From: Vicinamibacteria bacterium | GTDB taxonomy: Bacteria; Acidobacteriota; Vicinamibacteria; Fen-336; JAGNNV01 | Assembly: GCA_019694155.1 (NCBI GenBank) | Contig: JAIBCN010000079.1 | Location: forward strand, 1-44,525 | Reading direction: 5' to 3' | Length of the DNA: 44,525 bases | Shown here: positions 8,502-15,746 of the stretch, one piece after another | Layout: every line of letters begins with the position of its first letter | Numbering within the stretch: position 1 is the first letter of the stretch | Made by a program: the position numbers and the translations under genes | Notes under the pieces: model-generated | The model's database searches: none | Seen by the model: the letters and a program-made list of their open reading frames with translations, nothing else | What the model was told of the DNA's origin: nothing

Positions 8502-9241
8502 CGGCGTTCGAACTCGAGAAGCACGTGATCGCCCCGCTCATTGAAGAAGGGCGCCCTTCGCACGACGGCTTCCGCCATGGCGAGAACACCCACGACGATC
8601 GGATGCCGCCTGGCAAAGCCCTCGAAACCCGGACCCGGAACCAGGCACCCAAGAGCCTCCACCCGGCGAACCGTGGCCGCGGGAGCAAGCGCCCGCCGTA
8701 CCGCGTCGACCGACTCGTAGTGCACGGAGATGGCCGAGTCCCCGACCTTCACCGCCACGGTCCTGCCCCGATCCGCCGCGGACCGACCTCGCCGGAGCGC
8801 CTCGGGCAAAGGCCGTCGTCCCATGAGGGACACGAAGCCCCGACCCGACGCGGTGAGCAGAGAGGGCGCGAGCGCAGCCCAGGTCTCGAGAGGGACGCAG
8901 TTGAGCGCCCCGAAATTCGAGATCACCGCGTCGAAGCTCGCCCCTTCCGTCGCGAGACTCTGCACGGGACGGCATTCGAAGGTGGCCGTCGAACCACGCG
9001 CCGCCGCCTTGGCCTTCGCCGCCTCGATCATCTTCGGCGAGGGATCGATGCCGTGGACAAGGCACCCCTGTGCCGCCAGCCAGACCGCATCCTCGCCCGT
9101 GCCGCATCCGATATCGAGAACGCGCGAACCCGGCCGCGCTGAAGTCATCACGCGCTCGGCCACGCGGAACCGAAACAGGCGTCCGGTGGGCGCCACGCCG
9201 AACGAGGCATCGTAGGAGGCCGCCAGAGAGTCGAAGGTCAC
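8498..9241 (-). CDS. Class I SAM-dependent methyltransferase
   Basis: The 247-aa product starts at GTG 9241, the only plausible start close to the conserved N-terminus (MTFDSLAASYDASFG, the F-D-x-x-A-x-x-YD opening of UbiE-like methyltransferases). Motif I is VLDIGCGTGED at residues 41-51, the acidic end of strand 2 is GIDPSPKM, and the post-motif FDAVISNFGALNCV is also present. The C-terminal part has a helical lid. It likely methylates an O, N or C position of a small molecule. It sits between another methyltransferase (20 nt upstream) and the SPASM-like radical SAM gene (4-nt overlap), so a role in tailoring the cluster product is the best inference. Confidence 0.88.
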   Translation of the reverse strand: MTFDSLAASYDASFGVAPTGRLFRFRVAERVMTSARPGSRVLDIGCGTGEDAVWLAAQGCLVHGIDPSPKMIEAAKAKAAARGSTATFECRPVQSLATEGASFDAVISNFGALNCVPLETWAALAPSLLTASGRGFVSLMGRRPLPEALRRGRSAADRGRTVAVKVGDSAISVHYESVDAVRRALAPAATVRRVEALGCLVPGPGFEGFARRHPIVVGVLAMAEAVVRRAPFFNERGDHVLLEFERR

Positions 9242-9261
9242 GCCCGGCGAGGCTGAGGAGA

Positions 9262-10209
9262 TCAGGCCGACCGCCGCTGCGCCACGATCATCGGGAAGCG
9301 GGCGGTCCGGCGGCCATGGCGGAAGGTCTCGATGAGATCGCGCCCGAACTCGCGCAGGCGGCTGGGCCAGCCGAAGACGCGCACCTCGAAGCCGCTGCGC
9401 TCGAGCAGGCGCGTCAGTTCGGTGATGGTGAAATACCCCGCGGCCGCGTCGCGGCAGGGCGCGTAGCCATAGCGTGAGAGGAAGTCCTTCTTCTTCATCT
9501 TCACCATCGCCTCGCCGTCGGTGGAGCGGCGATAGATGGGTGAATCTAGGATCACGAGAGCCCCGGTCGCCCGCAGGATGCGTCTCGCTTCCGCGACCAC
9601 GTTCTGGGGGCAGCGCGCGTAGTGGAGCGCGCCGTTCAGGAGGACCACGTCCGCGCAATTGGGCGAGAGAGGGAGGAACTCCATGTCGGCTTCGATGCGC
9701 TCGATCCCCAATCCGAGGCCGCGTTCCTCTCCCAGCGCGGTCAGGCCGTCCATGGGGTCGAGATTGATGTCGAGCGCGGCCACCAGGTGTCCGCGCTCCG
9801 CCAGGCGCTGCGCGGCCCAGCAGCAGCCCGCGCCGATATCGACGATGGCCTGCATCCTCGGCCGCTCGCGGGAGAGCCAGTCGAGGAAGCGGCCGAAATG
9901 GCGCGCGCGCTGCTTCCAGATGCGGGCCTGGATGTGGCCCCTCGGAACCCTCGGCAGCTCGGACGAATGCCGGAAGCCCTCGTCGGCGCGGACCCGGCAG
10001 TAGAAGGCGGTCGCCGCAGCGAGCTCGGCCTGGCGCTCATGACCGAGGAGCCGGTGCACCCCCTGCAGGGTCGCGAAGAAGGCCTCGTCACGTGCGCACG
10101 TGAGACCGCCGCCCGATTCGGTCAAGGTCCCGCCGCACTCGGGACAGCACAAGGCCGAGACCCAGGGACTCGTCGCCGTGCTCGTTTGGAGTTGACTCTC
10201 TAGATCCAT
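9262..10209 (-). CDS. Methyltransferase with N-terminal zinc-ribbon-like segment
   Basis: The 315-aa product begins with a short Cys-rich module: Cys21, Cys22, Cys25 and Cys38 in ALCCPECGGTLTESGGGLTC, resembling the Trm112-like/zinc-ribbon head found on some small-molecule and rRNA methyltransferases. A class I SAM fold follows, with AIVDIGAGCCWAAQRLAERG at 121-140, LDINLDPMDGL, and DVVLLNGALHYARCPQNVV. The late strand LVILDSPIYRRS and the FTITELTRLLERSGFEV block are typical of UbiE/Coq5-type enzymes. The start is ATG 10209, which overlaps the upstream nucleotidyltransferase gene by 10 nt. The metal-binding role is inferred from spacing only; Cys22 could replace Cys21 as ligand. Confidence 0.87.
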   Translation of the reverse strand: MDLESQLQTSTATSPWVSALCCPECGGTLTESGGGLTCARDEAFFATLQGVHRLLGHERQAELAAATAFYCRVRADEGFRHSSELPRVPRGHIQARIWKQRARHFGRFLDWLSRERPRMQAIVDIGAGCCWAAQRLAERGHLVAALDINLDPMDGLTALGEERGLGLGIERIEADMEFLPLSPNCADVVLLNGALHYARCPQNVVAEARRILRATGALVILDSPIYRRSTDGEAMVKMKKKDFLSRYGYAPCRDAAAGYFTITELTRLLERSGFEVRVFGWPSRLREFGRDLIETFRHGRRTARFPMIVAQRRSA

Positions 10210-11105
10210 GACGGCGCTTCCACTCCGATGTTTCGCAAGGCGTCCTGAAAAAGTCCCCGAAGTCGGGTGCGGTGGTCCGTGGCGTGAAGCCGCACGACAT
10301 GATCGGAAAGCTCGACGCCCGCGGTATCCGGGAGACGATAGCGGAGGTAGGGGCGGTGGATCATGCGCGCGGTGAGTTCGAGAAGGCGGGCCCCGGGAAG
10401 GGCTATGGTTCTGTTTACTGAATTCTGCCCGTGAAGTCTTGACGGAAGGAAATTTGGGAAGATGGGATCGATCCACGCATTCGCCCGCAGGAGGCTCCGG
10501 AAGGTCTCCTCCCCGCCGAGAGGTTTCAGACTGATCAGTTCGAAAGCGCCATAGAAATCGCGCCAGGGCATGGCGAGTGCGGTGGCGTCAACGAGGTAGT
10601 TGAGGCAGAGGAGCCGCCGCCAGCCCCGGACCTTCGCGACCAGCGTCGCGACGAGGAGGGTTCGCCACAGAGCGCCCGGTTCCGTGACCACGAAGATGTC
10701 GATGTCGCCGTCGTCCGCGGCGTCATGCGCGCAGCCGCCCGAGAGTGCTGCGAGCCTGACTCCAGGGAGCCCTCGCACGAAAGACAGGATCCGGCGGTTC
10801 CGGCTCAGGAGATCTCGCGTAGCCGCCTCGCGTCGCGAAAAGTCTCGTCTCAGGCTTTGCCAATCCTGGGAGCGCAGCCACACGAGGCCCTCATCCTCCA
10901 CGAGATACTCGCGGAGCCCGGGTCCGCTCAGTGCGTGGCTCATCTGCTCCTCGCTCGCCCGCACGCCCACGAGGCGCGAGTGAAGGCTGGAGAGTCGAAC
11001 CGGCGATCCGAAGATCGAGGCGTAGACCACGGGCCAGAGGATCCCGAGATCCAGGGCATCCAGCTCCCGCGCCGCCGCGGGCCGAGGTTCGAACAGCTCG
11101 ATCAC
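10200..11105 (-). CDS. Orphan nucleotidyltransferase-fold protein
   Basis: The 301-aa product starts at GTG 11105 in a GTGA overlap with the flippase gene. Residues 20-85 look like a winged-helix segment (DLGILWPVVYASIFGSPVRL). They are followed by a polymerase-beta-like nucleotidyltransferase signature: LSGGCAHDAADDGDIDIFVV (121-140), with the GG and the DxD metal ligands Asp134 and Asp136. LCLNYLVD, FELISLKPLGGEETF and NAWIDPIFPN follow. I recall similar proteins beside flippases and radical SAM genes in uncharacterised surface-compound loci, but cannot check this here. The substrate is unknown. It could activate a scaffold by nucleotidyl or phosphate transfer, or act as a minimal regulator. 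It has no signal peptide and is predicted cytoplasmic. Confidence 0.8.
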   Translation of the reverse strand: MIELFEPRPAAARELDALDLGILWPVVYASIFGSPVRLSSLHSRLVGVRASEEQMSHALSGPGLREYLVEDEGLVWLRSQDWQSLRRDFSRREAATRDLLSRNRRILSFVRGLPGVRLAALSGGCAHDAADDGDIDIFVVTEPGALWRTLLVATLVAKVRGWRRLLCLNYLVDATALAMPWRDFYGAFELISLKPLGGEETFRSLLRANAWIDPIFPNFLPSRLHGQNSVNRTIALPGARLLELTARMIHRPYLRYRLPDTAGVELSDHVVRLHATDHRTRLRGLFQDALRNIGVEAPSWI

Positions 11106-12484
11106 GCGAGACCTCCCGCCTCGGTGCCGCGCCGCAGGATGGCCGCACCCGCCGTGGCGAAGAGAAGGACGCCCGCGAGGATGCTCACGGGCAGAGAGAA
11201 CCGCCCGAGCCACAGGAACAGGACCATGGGCACGCAGGCAAGAAGGGCGGAGCCGAGCGGCCGCGCGACTTCGATTTCGGCGTGCGCCCGGGCCCTGCGA
11301 ATCAGGGCGGCGAAGAGGACGAGCTCGGCCGCGGTGAACGACCAGGCGCCGCCCGTCGCCCCGAAGGAAGGAATCAGGACGAGCCCCACGACCGCCGCCA
11401 CCGCCACTCTCAAGCCGGTCAGCCGGGGAACGAGCGCGGTGTCGCCCGCGGCGATCAACAGGTGAAAGAGCGCCGCGTTCGAAAAGCACAGGAGCAGGGC
11501 CGCGGAGAGTATCCGCAGCGGGGTCGCGGCGTCGGCGAACCCGGGCCCGAGCACGACGAGGACCGCCGGCGCGCACAGGGCGAGGCCGAGGGCAGCGGGG
11601 ACGCCGATCCACACCACGAGGCCGAACGTTCGCTGGGCCGCGCCTCGTGAACCGCGCACCACGTCACGGGCGACCGAGGGCAGCGCGCCCGCGGCGATCG
11701 CGGTGGGCAGGGTGAGGAGCGACTCCACGATGCGAACGGCTCCGCCAAAAAGGCCCACCACATGCTCGCCATGGAAGATCTGGAGCAGGAACAGCTCGAC
11801 GCGCGTCGAGATGATCGCGAGGTAGCCGTTCACGCCCATGGGAACCGCCTGCCTCACGATGGCGGAGACGGTGGCGCCCGCCGCATCATCCGCCTGCACA
11901 CCCCTCCGGAACAGAAGCGCTCCCAGGAAAAGCGCCGGACCGATCGACAGAGCGTAGGCCCGCGAGGCGCCGTCCACACCCGCACCGAAGGGCGAGAGGA
12001 TCACCAGGGCGACCAGAGTGAACCGGAAGACGAGGAGAAGCACGGCCTCGTCGACCCGGCGCCCCAGGGCACGCAACGCCGTGCCCACCGTCTCGATCCA
12101 GCCCGCGCCCAGGAAATGAAGGGTGCAGAGGATCAGCGGCCCCGCCGCGATGCCCACGAGGGTCGAAGCGAGCGGAACCAGAATCGCGCAAAGCGCGACC
12201 ACGACCAGGCTCATCACCGCCTTCATGAGAAAGATCGTCCTCAGGTTCCGCCTGCTCCTCACCACGAGCGGCACCACGATGGCATTGAGGCCGAGGTCGC
12301 AGAGTTCCGCGATCACGAGACCGGTCGATAGGGCCAGGAGAAACGTGCCGAACGACGTCACGCCGAGCGACCGGGTGAGCCAGAGCGTCGCGATGATGGA
12401 CGATGTTCGGATCACGAGTTCGGCGGTGAGACGGATGGCGCTTCCCACCGACGCATCCCTCGCCGAGGCCGCGGACGCGCTCAC
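11102..12484 (-). CDS. Wzx/MATE-like polysaccharide or lipid-linked-intermediate flippase
   Basis: The 460-aa product is highly hydrophobic, with about 12-14 transmembrane segments spread over its whole length. It has the N-terminal pattern of oligosaccharide flippases (IIATLWLTRSLGVTSFGTFL: repeat-type helix 1 then S-L-G-x-x-x-F-G-x-F), as in RfbX/Wzx members of the MOP superfamily. Such proteins move lipid-linked precursors across the inner membrane. The GTG start overlaps the preceding radical SAM stop as GTGA, and its own stop overlaps the nucleotidyltransferase start the same way. It is the only export function in the cluster, and it argues that the radical SAM product is membrane-linked. 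No polymerase (Wzy) or ligase accompanies it. Confidence 0.88.
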   Translation of the reverse strand: MSASAASARDASVGSAIRLTAELVIRTSSIIATLWLTRSLGVTSFGTFLLALSTGLVIAELCDLGLNAIVVPLVVRSRRNLRTIFLMKAVMSLVVVALCAILVPLASTLVGIAAGPLILCTLHFLGAGWIETVGTALRALGRRVDEAVLLLVFRFTLVALVILSPFGAGVDGASRAYALSIGPALFLGALLFRRGVQADDAAGATVSAIVRQAVPMGVNGYLAIISTRVELFLLQIFHGEHVVGLFGGAVRIVESLLTLPTAIAAGALPSVARDVVRGSRGAAQRTFGLVVWIGVPAALGLALCAPAVLVVLGPGFADAATPLRILSAALLLCFSNAALFHLLIAAGDTALVPRLTGLRVAVAAVVGLVLIPSFGATGGAWSFTAAELVLFAALIRRARAHAEIEVARPLGSALLACVPMVLFLWLGRFSLPVSILAGVLLFATAGAAILRRGTEAGGLA

Positions 12485-13866
12485 GCGACGCGCTCGCTTT
12501 CCCGCAGACGCATCCTGAGCCGTGCCCACCCCGCCCGTAGCGCCGGCCTGACCGCGGCGACGCCGTGACCGTTCCGCCGGAGCCGGTGCGCTTCCGCGTC
12601 GTTCTCGATCCAGGCGCGCGCGGCGTCGTAGTACCGGGCCGAGCGGCGTCCCCGGACCACCGTCTCCCGATCGGAAGCGATCGCCCACGGCTTGCCGTTT
12701 ACCGCCCTCTCACCCACCTGGCGGGCGTACTCGGTGCCGTGGATGGGATAGGCGGTCGTGGTGAGCACCACGTCGGGCGCGCTCTTTCGAATGTGCTCGA
12801 CGGTGGCGACGAGGTCGGAATCCTCCTCCCCTTCGTACCCCACCATTATGAAGAAGCCCACCTCGATGCCGCGCGATCGCAGCGTGCGGGTCGCCTGCTG
12901 GACGCTCTCGACGGTCACCCTCCGGTCCATGGCGTCGAGAACCCGTTGGGAACCGCTCTCCGAACCAATCCAGACCCTGAAGCAGCCCAGGCCGACGAGG
13001 GCGTCCGCGATCGCATCGTCCACTCTCTCCGCGCGCGAGATGCACTCGAAGGGGATCTTCAGGCCCCGTTCCTTCATCTTCGCCGCGAATTCGAGGGTCC
13101 AGCCCTTGTGGATGGTGAAAACATCATCGACGAACCAGATCCGCTCCGGCGCGTACCTCCGCTTGATGAAGGCGATCTCCTCCACCACATCGTCGACGGG
13201 GCGGCGCCGATGCGACTCACCGTAGACGGCGCGCGAGCACCACCGGCAGGTGTAGGGGCACCCCCGGGCCGTGATCAGGGAGATCGAGCCGTAGCCGTGG
13301 CGATCCCGCCAGGCCTGCAGGTAGGGTTCGAGCGCGATGGCCTCGCGGTCGGGCCAGGGGTGGCCGGCGAGGCCTGGAAGAAGACCTCGGTCGGGCGCGT
13401 GCACGACTGCCTCGCCGATGCGGACACTGGTGCCCGGCACGTCCGGAGGCGGGTCCGCGTTCGTCCACCTCGAGAGCAGTTCGTCGAGCGTCGCCTCACC
13501 TTCTCCCCGCACGACCACGGAGGCCCCGGCCCTCAGGTATTCAACCGGATTCCCCGACGCGTCCGGACCGCCCACCACCACGGGAATCTCAAGGCCACGC
13601 GCGGCCGCGATCAGATCCACGATCCGCTGGCGCGTCATCAGATTGGCATAGAGACCGAGCCGCGACGGGCGCGACTCGCGCAGCGCGGCCACCAGGCGCT
13701 CCGGGGTGGAAAAGGTGGAGTCGAACACGCTCACCCGCCGGCCCCGGCCCTTGAGATAGGCGGACAGGTAGAGAAGGCCCAGAGGCGGATATGGGCGCAT
13801 GACTCTTCGCTCGACCGGATCGAGTTCCAGGAAGTAGCCGTGCGACAGCAGGATTTCGTCGGCCAT
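12481..13866 (-). CDS. B12-binding-domain radical SAM protein (4)
   Basis: The 461-aa product has a B12-type N-terminal domain starting ILLSHGYFLELDPVERRV and PYPPLGLLYLSAYLKGRGR, with VVVGGPDASGNPVEYL and RGEGEATLDELL marking its end. The radical SAM cysteines are Cys203, Cys207 and Cys210 (TARGCPYTCRWC). WFVDDVFTIHKGW and VWIGSESGSQRVLDAMDRR follow. The opening and the SESGSQR(V/I)LDAM block match radical SAM protein 5 immediately upstream, so the two look like a tandem duplication of a subfamily distinct from proteins 1-3. ATG 13866 is joined to the upstream stop as TGATG, a hallmark of translational re-initiation. Reaction and substrate are unknown. Confidence 0.92.
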   Translation of the reverse strand: MADEILLSHGYFLELDPVERRVMRPYPPLGLLYLSAYLKGRGRRVSVFDSTFSTPERLVAALRESRPSRLGLYANLMTRQRIVDLIAAARGLEIPVVVGGPDASGNPVEYLRAGASVVVRGEGEATLDELLSRWTNADPPPDVPGTSVRIGEAVVHAPDRGLLPGLAGHPWPDREAIALEPYLQAWRDRHGYGSISLITARGCPYTCRWCSRAVYGESHRRRPVDDVVEEIAFIKRRYAPERIWFVDDVFTIHKGWTLEFAAKMKERGLKIPFECISRAERVDDAIADALVGLGCFRVWIGSESGSQRVLDAMDRRVTVESVQQATRTLRSRGIEVGFFIMVGYEGEEDSDLVATVEHIRKSAPDVVLTTTAYPIHGTEYARQVGERAVNGKPWAIASDRETVVRGRRSARYYDAARAWIENDAEAHRLRRNGHGVAAVRPALRAGWARLRMRLRESERVA

Positions 13867-15392
13867 CAGCGCTCGCTCCGGCCGGTGGCGCCCACCGGCG
13901 TCGAGGCCATGTCTCGCGAGAGTTCCGGGGAGAAGGCCCGCACCTGTACCCTCGCCCGCGAGGCCAGGGCGAGGCCCGCCGCGGTCAGCACTCGCAGCGT
14001 TCCCTGGCGGACGACGCGGAGCACGCGCCGCCAGGCCGGGGGTTCGCGGGTCCGCAGGGCCCGCGCCAGCCGAAACCGGGCATGCGTGTGAGCGTGGAGC
14101 CAGCGGTAGTAAGGAGTCGATTGCTGGCCGCCGAAGAGCATGGCCAGATCCGAGGAGTCGCGCCAGTGCGCGGCGCCGGCCATCGCGTCCTTGACCCGCG
14201 CATGAAAGCGCGTCCCCGGCAGGGGGTACGCGACGGAGATGCCGATGTCGTCTGGAAGCACATCCTCGACGAGCTGGAGGGTGGCTCTGACATCCTCTTC
14301 CGTCTCGCCCACGTATCCGAACTGGAGGAAGAACGCCGCCTTGATTCCTGCCGCGCGCAATCGGGCCGCGGCGGCGCGGATTTCCTCGACGGTGACGCCC
14401 TTCTCCATGGCATCGAGGATGCGTTGCGAACCGGACTCGGCGCCGATCCACACCGTCTCACAGCCGGAATGCCGGAGCGCCGCCACCGTCCGCTCATCCA
14501 GAAGGTCGGCCCGGGAAAGACACTTGAAGGGAAGGGTCGCCTCCCGGGTCGACAGCTCCGCGCCAAACGCCTCGAGCCATCCCGGCTTCAGGCCGAAGAT
14601 GTCGTCGAGGACGTTCACGTGCCGGGCGCCAAGGCGCTTCAGGGTCGCCACCTCCTCGGCCGCGCGCGCCGGCGACGCCACGCCGTATCGCTGGCCCCAG
14701 ATGGGCTTCGCGCACCAGTTGCAGTGAAAGGGGCAGCCGCGGCTCGTGGCCAGGGGGAGCGAGAACGGGCGCCGGCCCCGCGCGCAGATGCGCCGATAGG
14801 GCGCAAGGTCGATCAGGTCCCACGCGGGAGACGGAATCGAGTCGAGATCGCCGACCGGAGATCGAGGCGCCCCCGCCTCGATGATGCCATCCGCGCCCGC
14901 GGTGATGAGCCCGGGAATCGACCGGGGCGGCGCGCCCGGATTCCCGAGCCAGTCCGCCACCGCGAACTCCGCCTCCCCCGCGGCCACCGCGGACGCCCCC
15001 GCGCGGAGGAAGAAGCCGGGATCGTCGGTCGCATCGGAACCCGCCACCACCACGTCGATGCCGCGCGAGCGGGCGAGAGAGATCATCCGCGCCGCGGCCT
15101 CGCGCATTCGCTCGAGGCACATCTTCGTGAGGTAGTTGAAACTGTCTTCGAAGATCACGAGCGCGTCCGGCCGTTCGCGGTCCATGGCCCGCCCGCAGTC
15201 GTCCTCCGAGGAGGCGAGCATGGCGTCGAAGAAGCGGACATCGAATCCCCTCTCGCGCAGGACGGCGGCGCAGATGAGGGAGCCGAGCGGAGGCATGGGT
15301 TGTCCCGCCCTCCGCAGTTTGGGATCGAAACGGAGAAAGTACGACTGAGCAACGAGGACGCGCCTCGCGTTCAAGGGGCGCCTCACAGGCAT
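13866..15392 (-). CDS. B12-binding-domain radical SAM protein (5), first gene of the operon
   Basis: The 508-aa product opens VLVAQSYFLRFDPKLRRAGQ and MPPLGSLICAAVLRERGF, a B12-binding-type Rossmann domain. The radical SAM cysteines are Cys220, Cys224 and Cys227 (TSRGCPFHCNWC). VNVLDDIFGLKPGW, VWIGAESGSQRILDAMEKG and LQFGYVGETEEDV give the remaining core strands. A basic C-terminal tail of about 90 residues could bind membrane or partner proteins. It is the promoter-proximal gene of the minus-strand operon, about 62 nt from the lipoprotein gene above. The short upstream gap holds two competing hairpins (15422-15443). It is most similar to radical SAM protein 4. Confidence 0.92.
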   Translation of the reverse strand: MPVRRPLNARRVLVAQSYFLRFDPKLRRAGQPMPPLGSLICAAVLRERGFDVRFFDAMLASSEDDCGRAMDRERPDALVIFEDSFNYLTKMCLERMREAAARMISLARSRGIDVVVAGSDATDDPGFFLRAGASAVAAGEAEFAVADWLGNPGAPPRSIPGLITAGADGIIEAGAPRSPVGDLDSIPSPAWDLIDLAPYRRICARGRRPFSLPLATSRGCPFHCNWCAKPIWGQRYGVASPARAAEEVATLKRLGARHVNVLDDIFGLKPGWLEAFGAELSTREATLPFKCLSRADLLDERTVAALRHSGCETVWIGAESGSQRILDAMEKGVTVEEIRAAAARLRAAGIKAAFFLQFGYVGETEEDVRATLQLVEDVLPDDIGISVAYPLPGTRFHARVKDAMAGAAHWRDSSDLAMLFGGQQSTPYYRWLHAHTHARFRLARALRTREPPAWRRVLRVVRQGTLRVLTAAGLALASRARVQVRAFSPELSRDMASTPVGATGRSER

Positions 15393-15421
15393 GGTGATTC
15401 GATTTCCGCGGCGCCGGCACC

Positions 15422-15443
15422 GAGCCGCCTGGCTCAGGGAGCC
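15422..15443. other. Two mutually exclusive hairpins in the leader between the lipoprotein gene and the radical SAM operon
   Basis: The three 5-nt blocks GAGCC (15422-15426), GGCTC (15431-15435) and GAGCC (15439-15443) allow the middle block to pair with either neighbour, giving hairpins with loops GCCT or AGG. The region lies between the stop of the 64-aa lipoprotein gene and the start of the 11-gene operon, both on the minus strand. It could be a weak terminator or attenuator. There is no T-run after it, so this is only a structural observation. Confidence 0.35.
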
Positions 15444-15454
15444 GACAGTTGGTG

Positions 15455-15649
15455 CTACTTCTTACCGCAGGTCGTGTCGCCCATGCCGGAGGCGCATCTT
15501 CGAGTACCGTCCGAGAACGTCGAGCAGAAAAAGCCCGATCGGCAATCCGCGTCGCCGGAACAGGTGCCGCACTCCTCGGTCGAGGCGCACGACGAGAGCG
15601 CTCCGATCACGAAGGCGGCCAGGAGGGCCAAAGCGCGTTTGGGGGTCAT
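15455..15649 (-). CDS. Small Cys-rich lipoprotein
   Basis: The product is only 64 aa, starting at ATG 15649. Its signal peptide (MTPKRALALLAAFVIGALSSC) ends in a lipobox LSSC, so the predicted lipidated Cys is residue 21 and the mature peptide is about 44 residues. The mature part has eight further or repeated cysteine-containing positions in short spacings (EECGTCSGDADCRSGFFC, then RRCASGMGDTTC), which suggests a disulfide-knotted domain of the sort common in myxobacterial secreted lipoproteins. Function is unknown. It is divergent from ileS-lspA-lgt, the operon that makes the two enzymes required to process it, and precedes the radical SAM operon on the same strand. A short gene and compositionally simple; the lipobox is the main support. 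Confidence 0.7.
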   Translation of the reverse strand: MTPKRALALLAAFVIGALSSCASTEECGTCSGDADCRSGFFCSTFSDGTRRCASGMGDTTCGKK

Positions 15650-15746
15650 AAGGGAATGAAGCCTGGAAAACCTGAGGAAAACAAGGGGATGGAATAAGGA
15701 CGGATTCTGGCAGGACTTGATGATCTGAGAGAATCGCAGGATTGTA

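Noticed and set aside
15650..15746. T-box leader upstream of ileS
   Set aside because: The gap is under 100 nt and has neither the T-box consensus nor an antiterminator stem.
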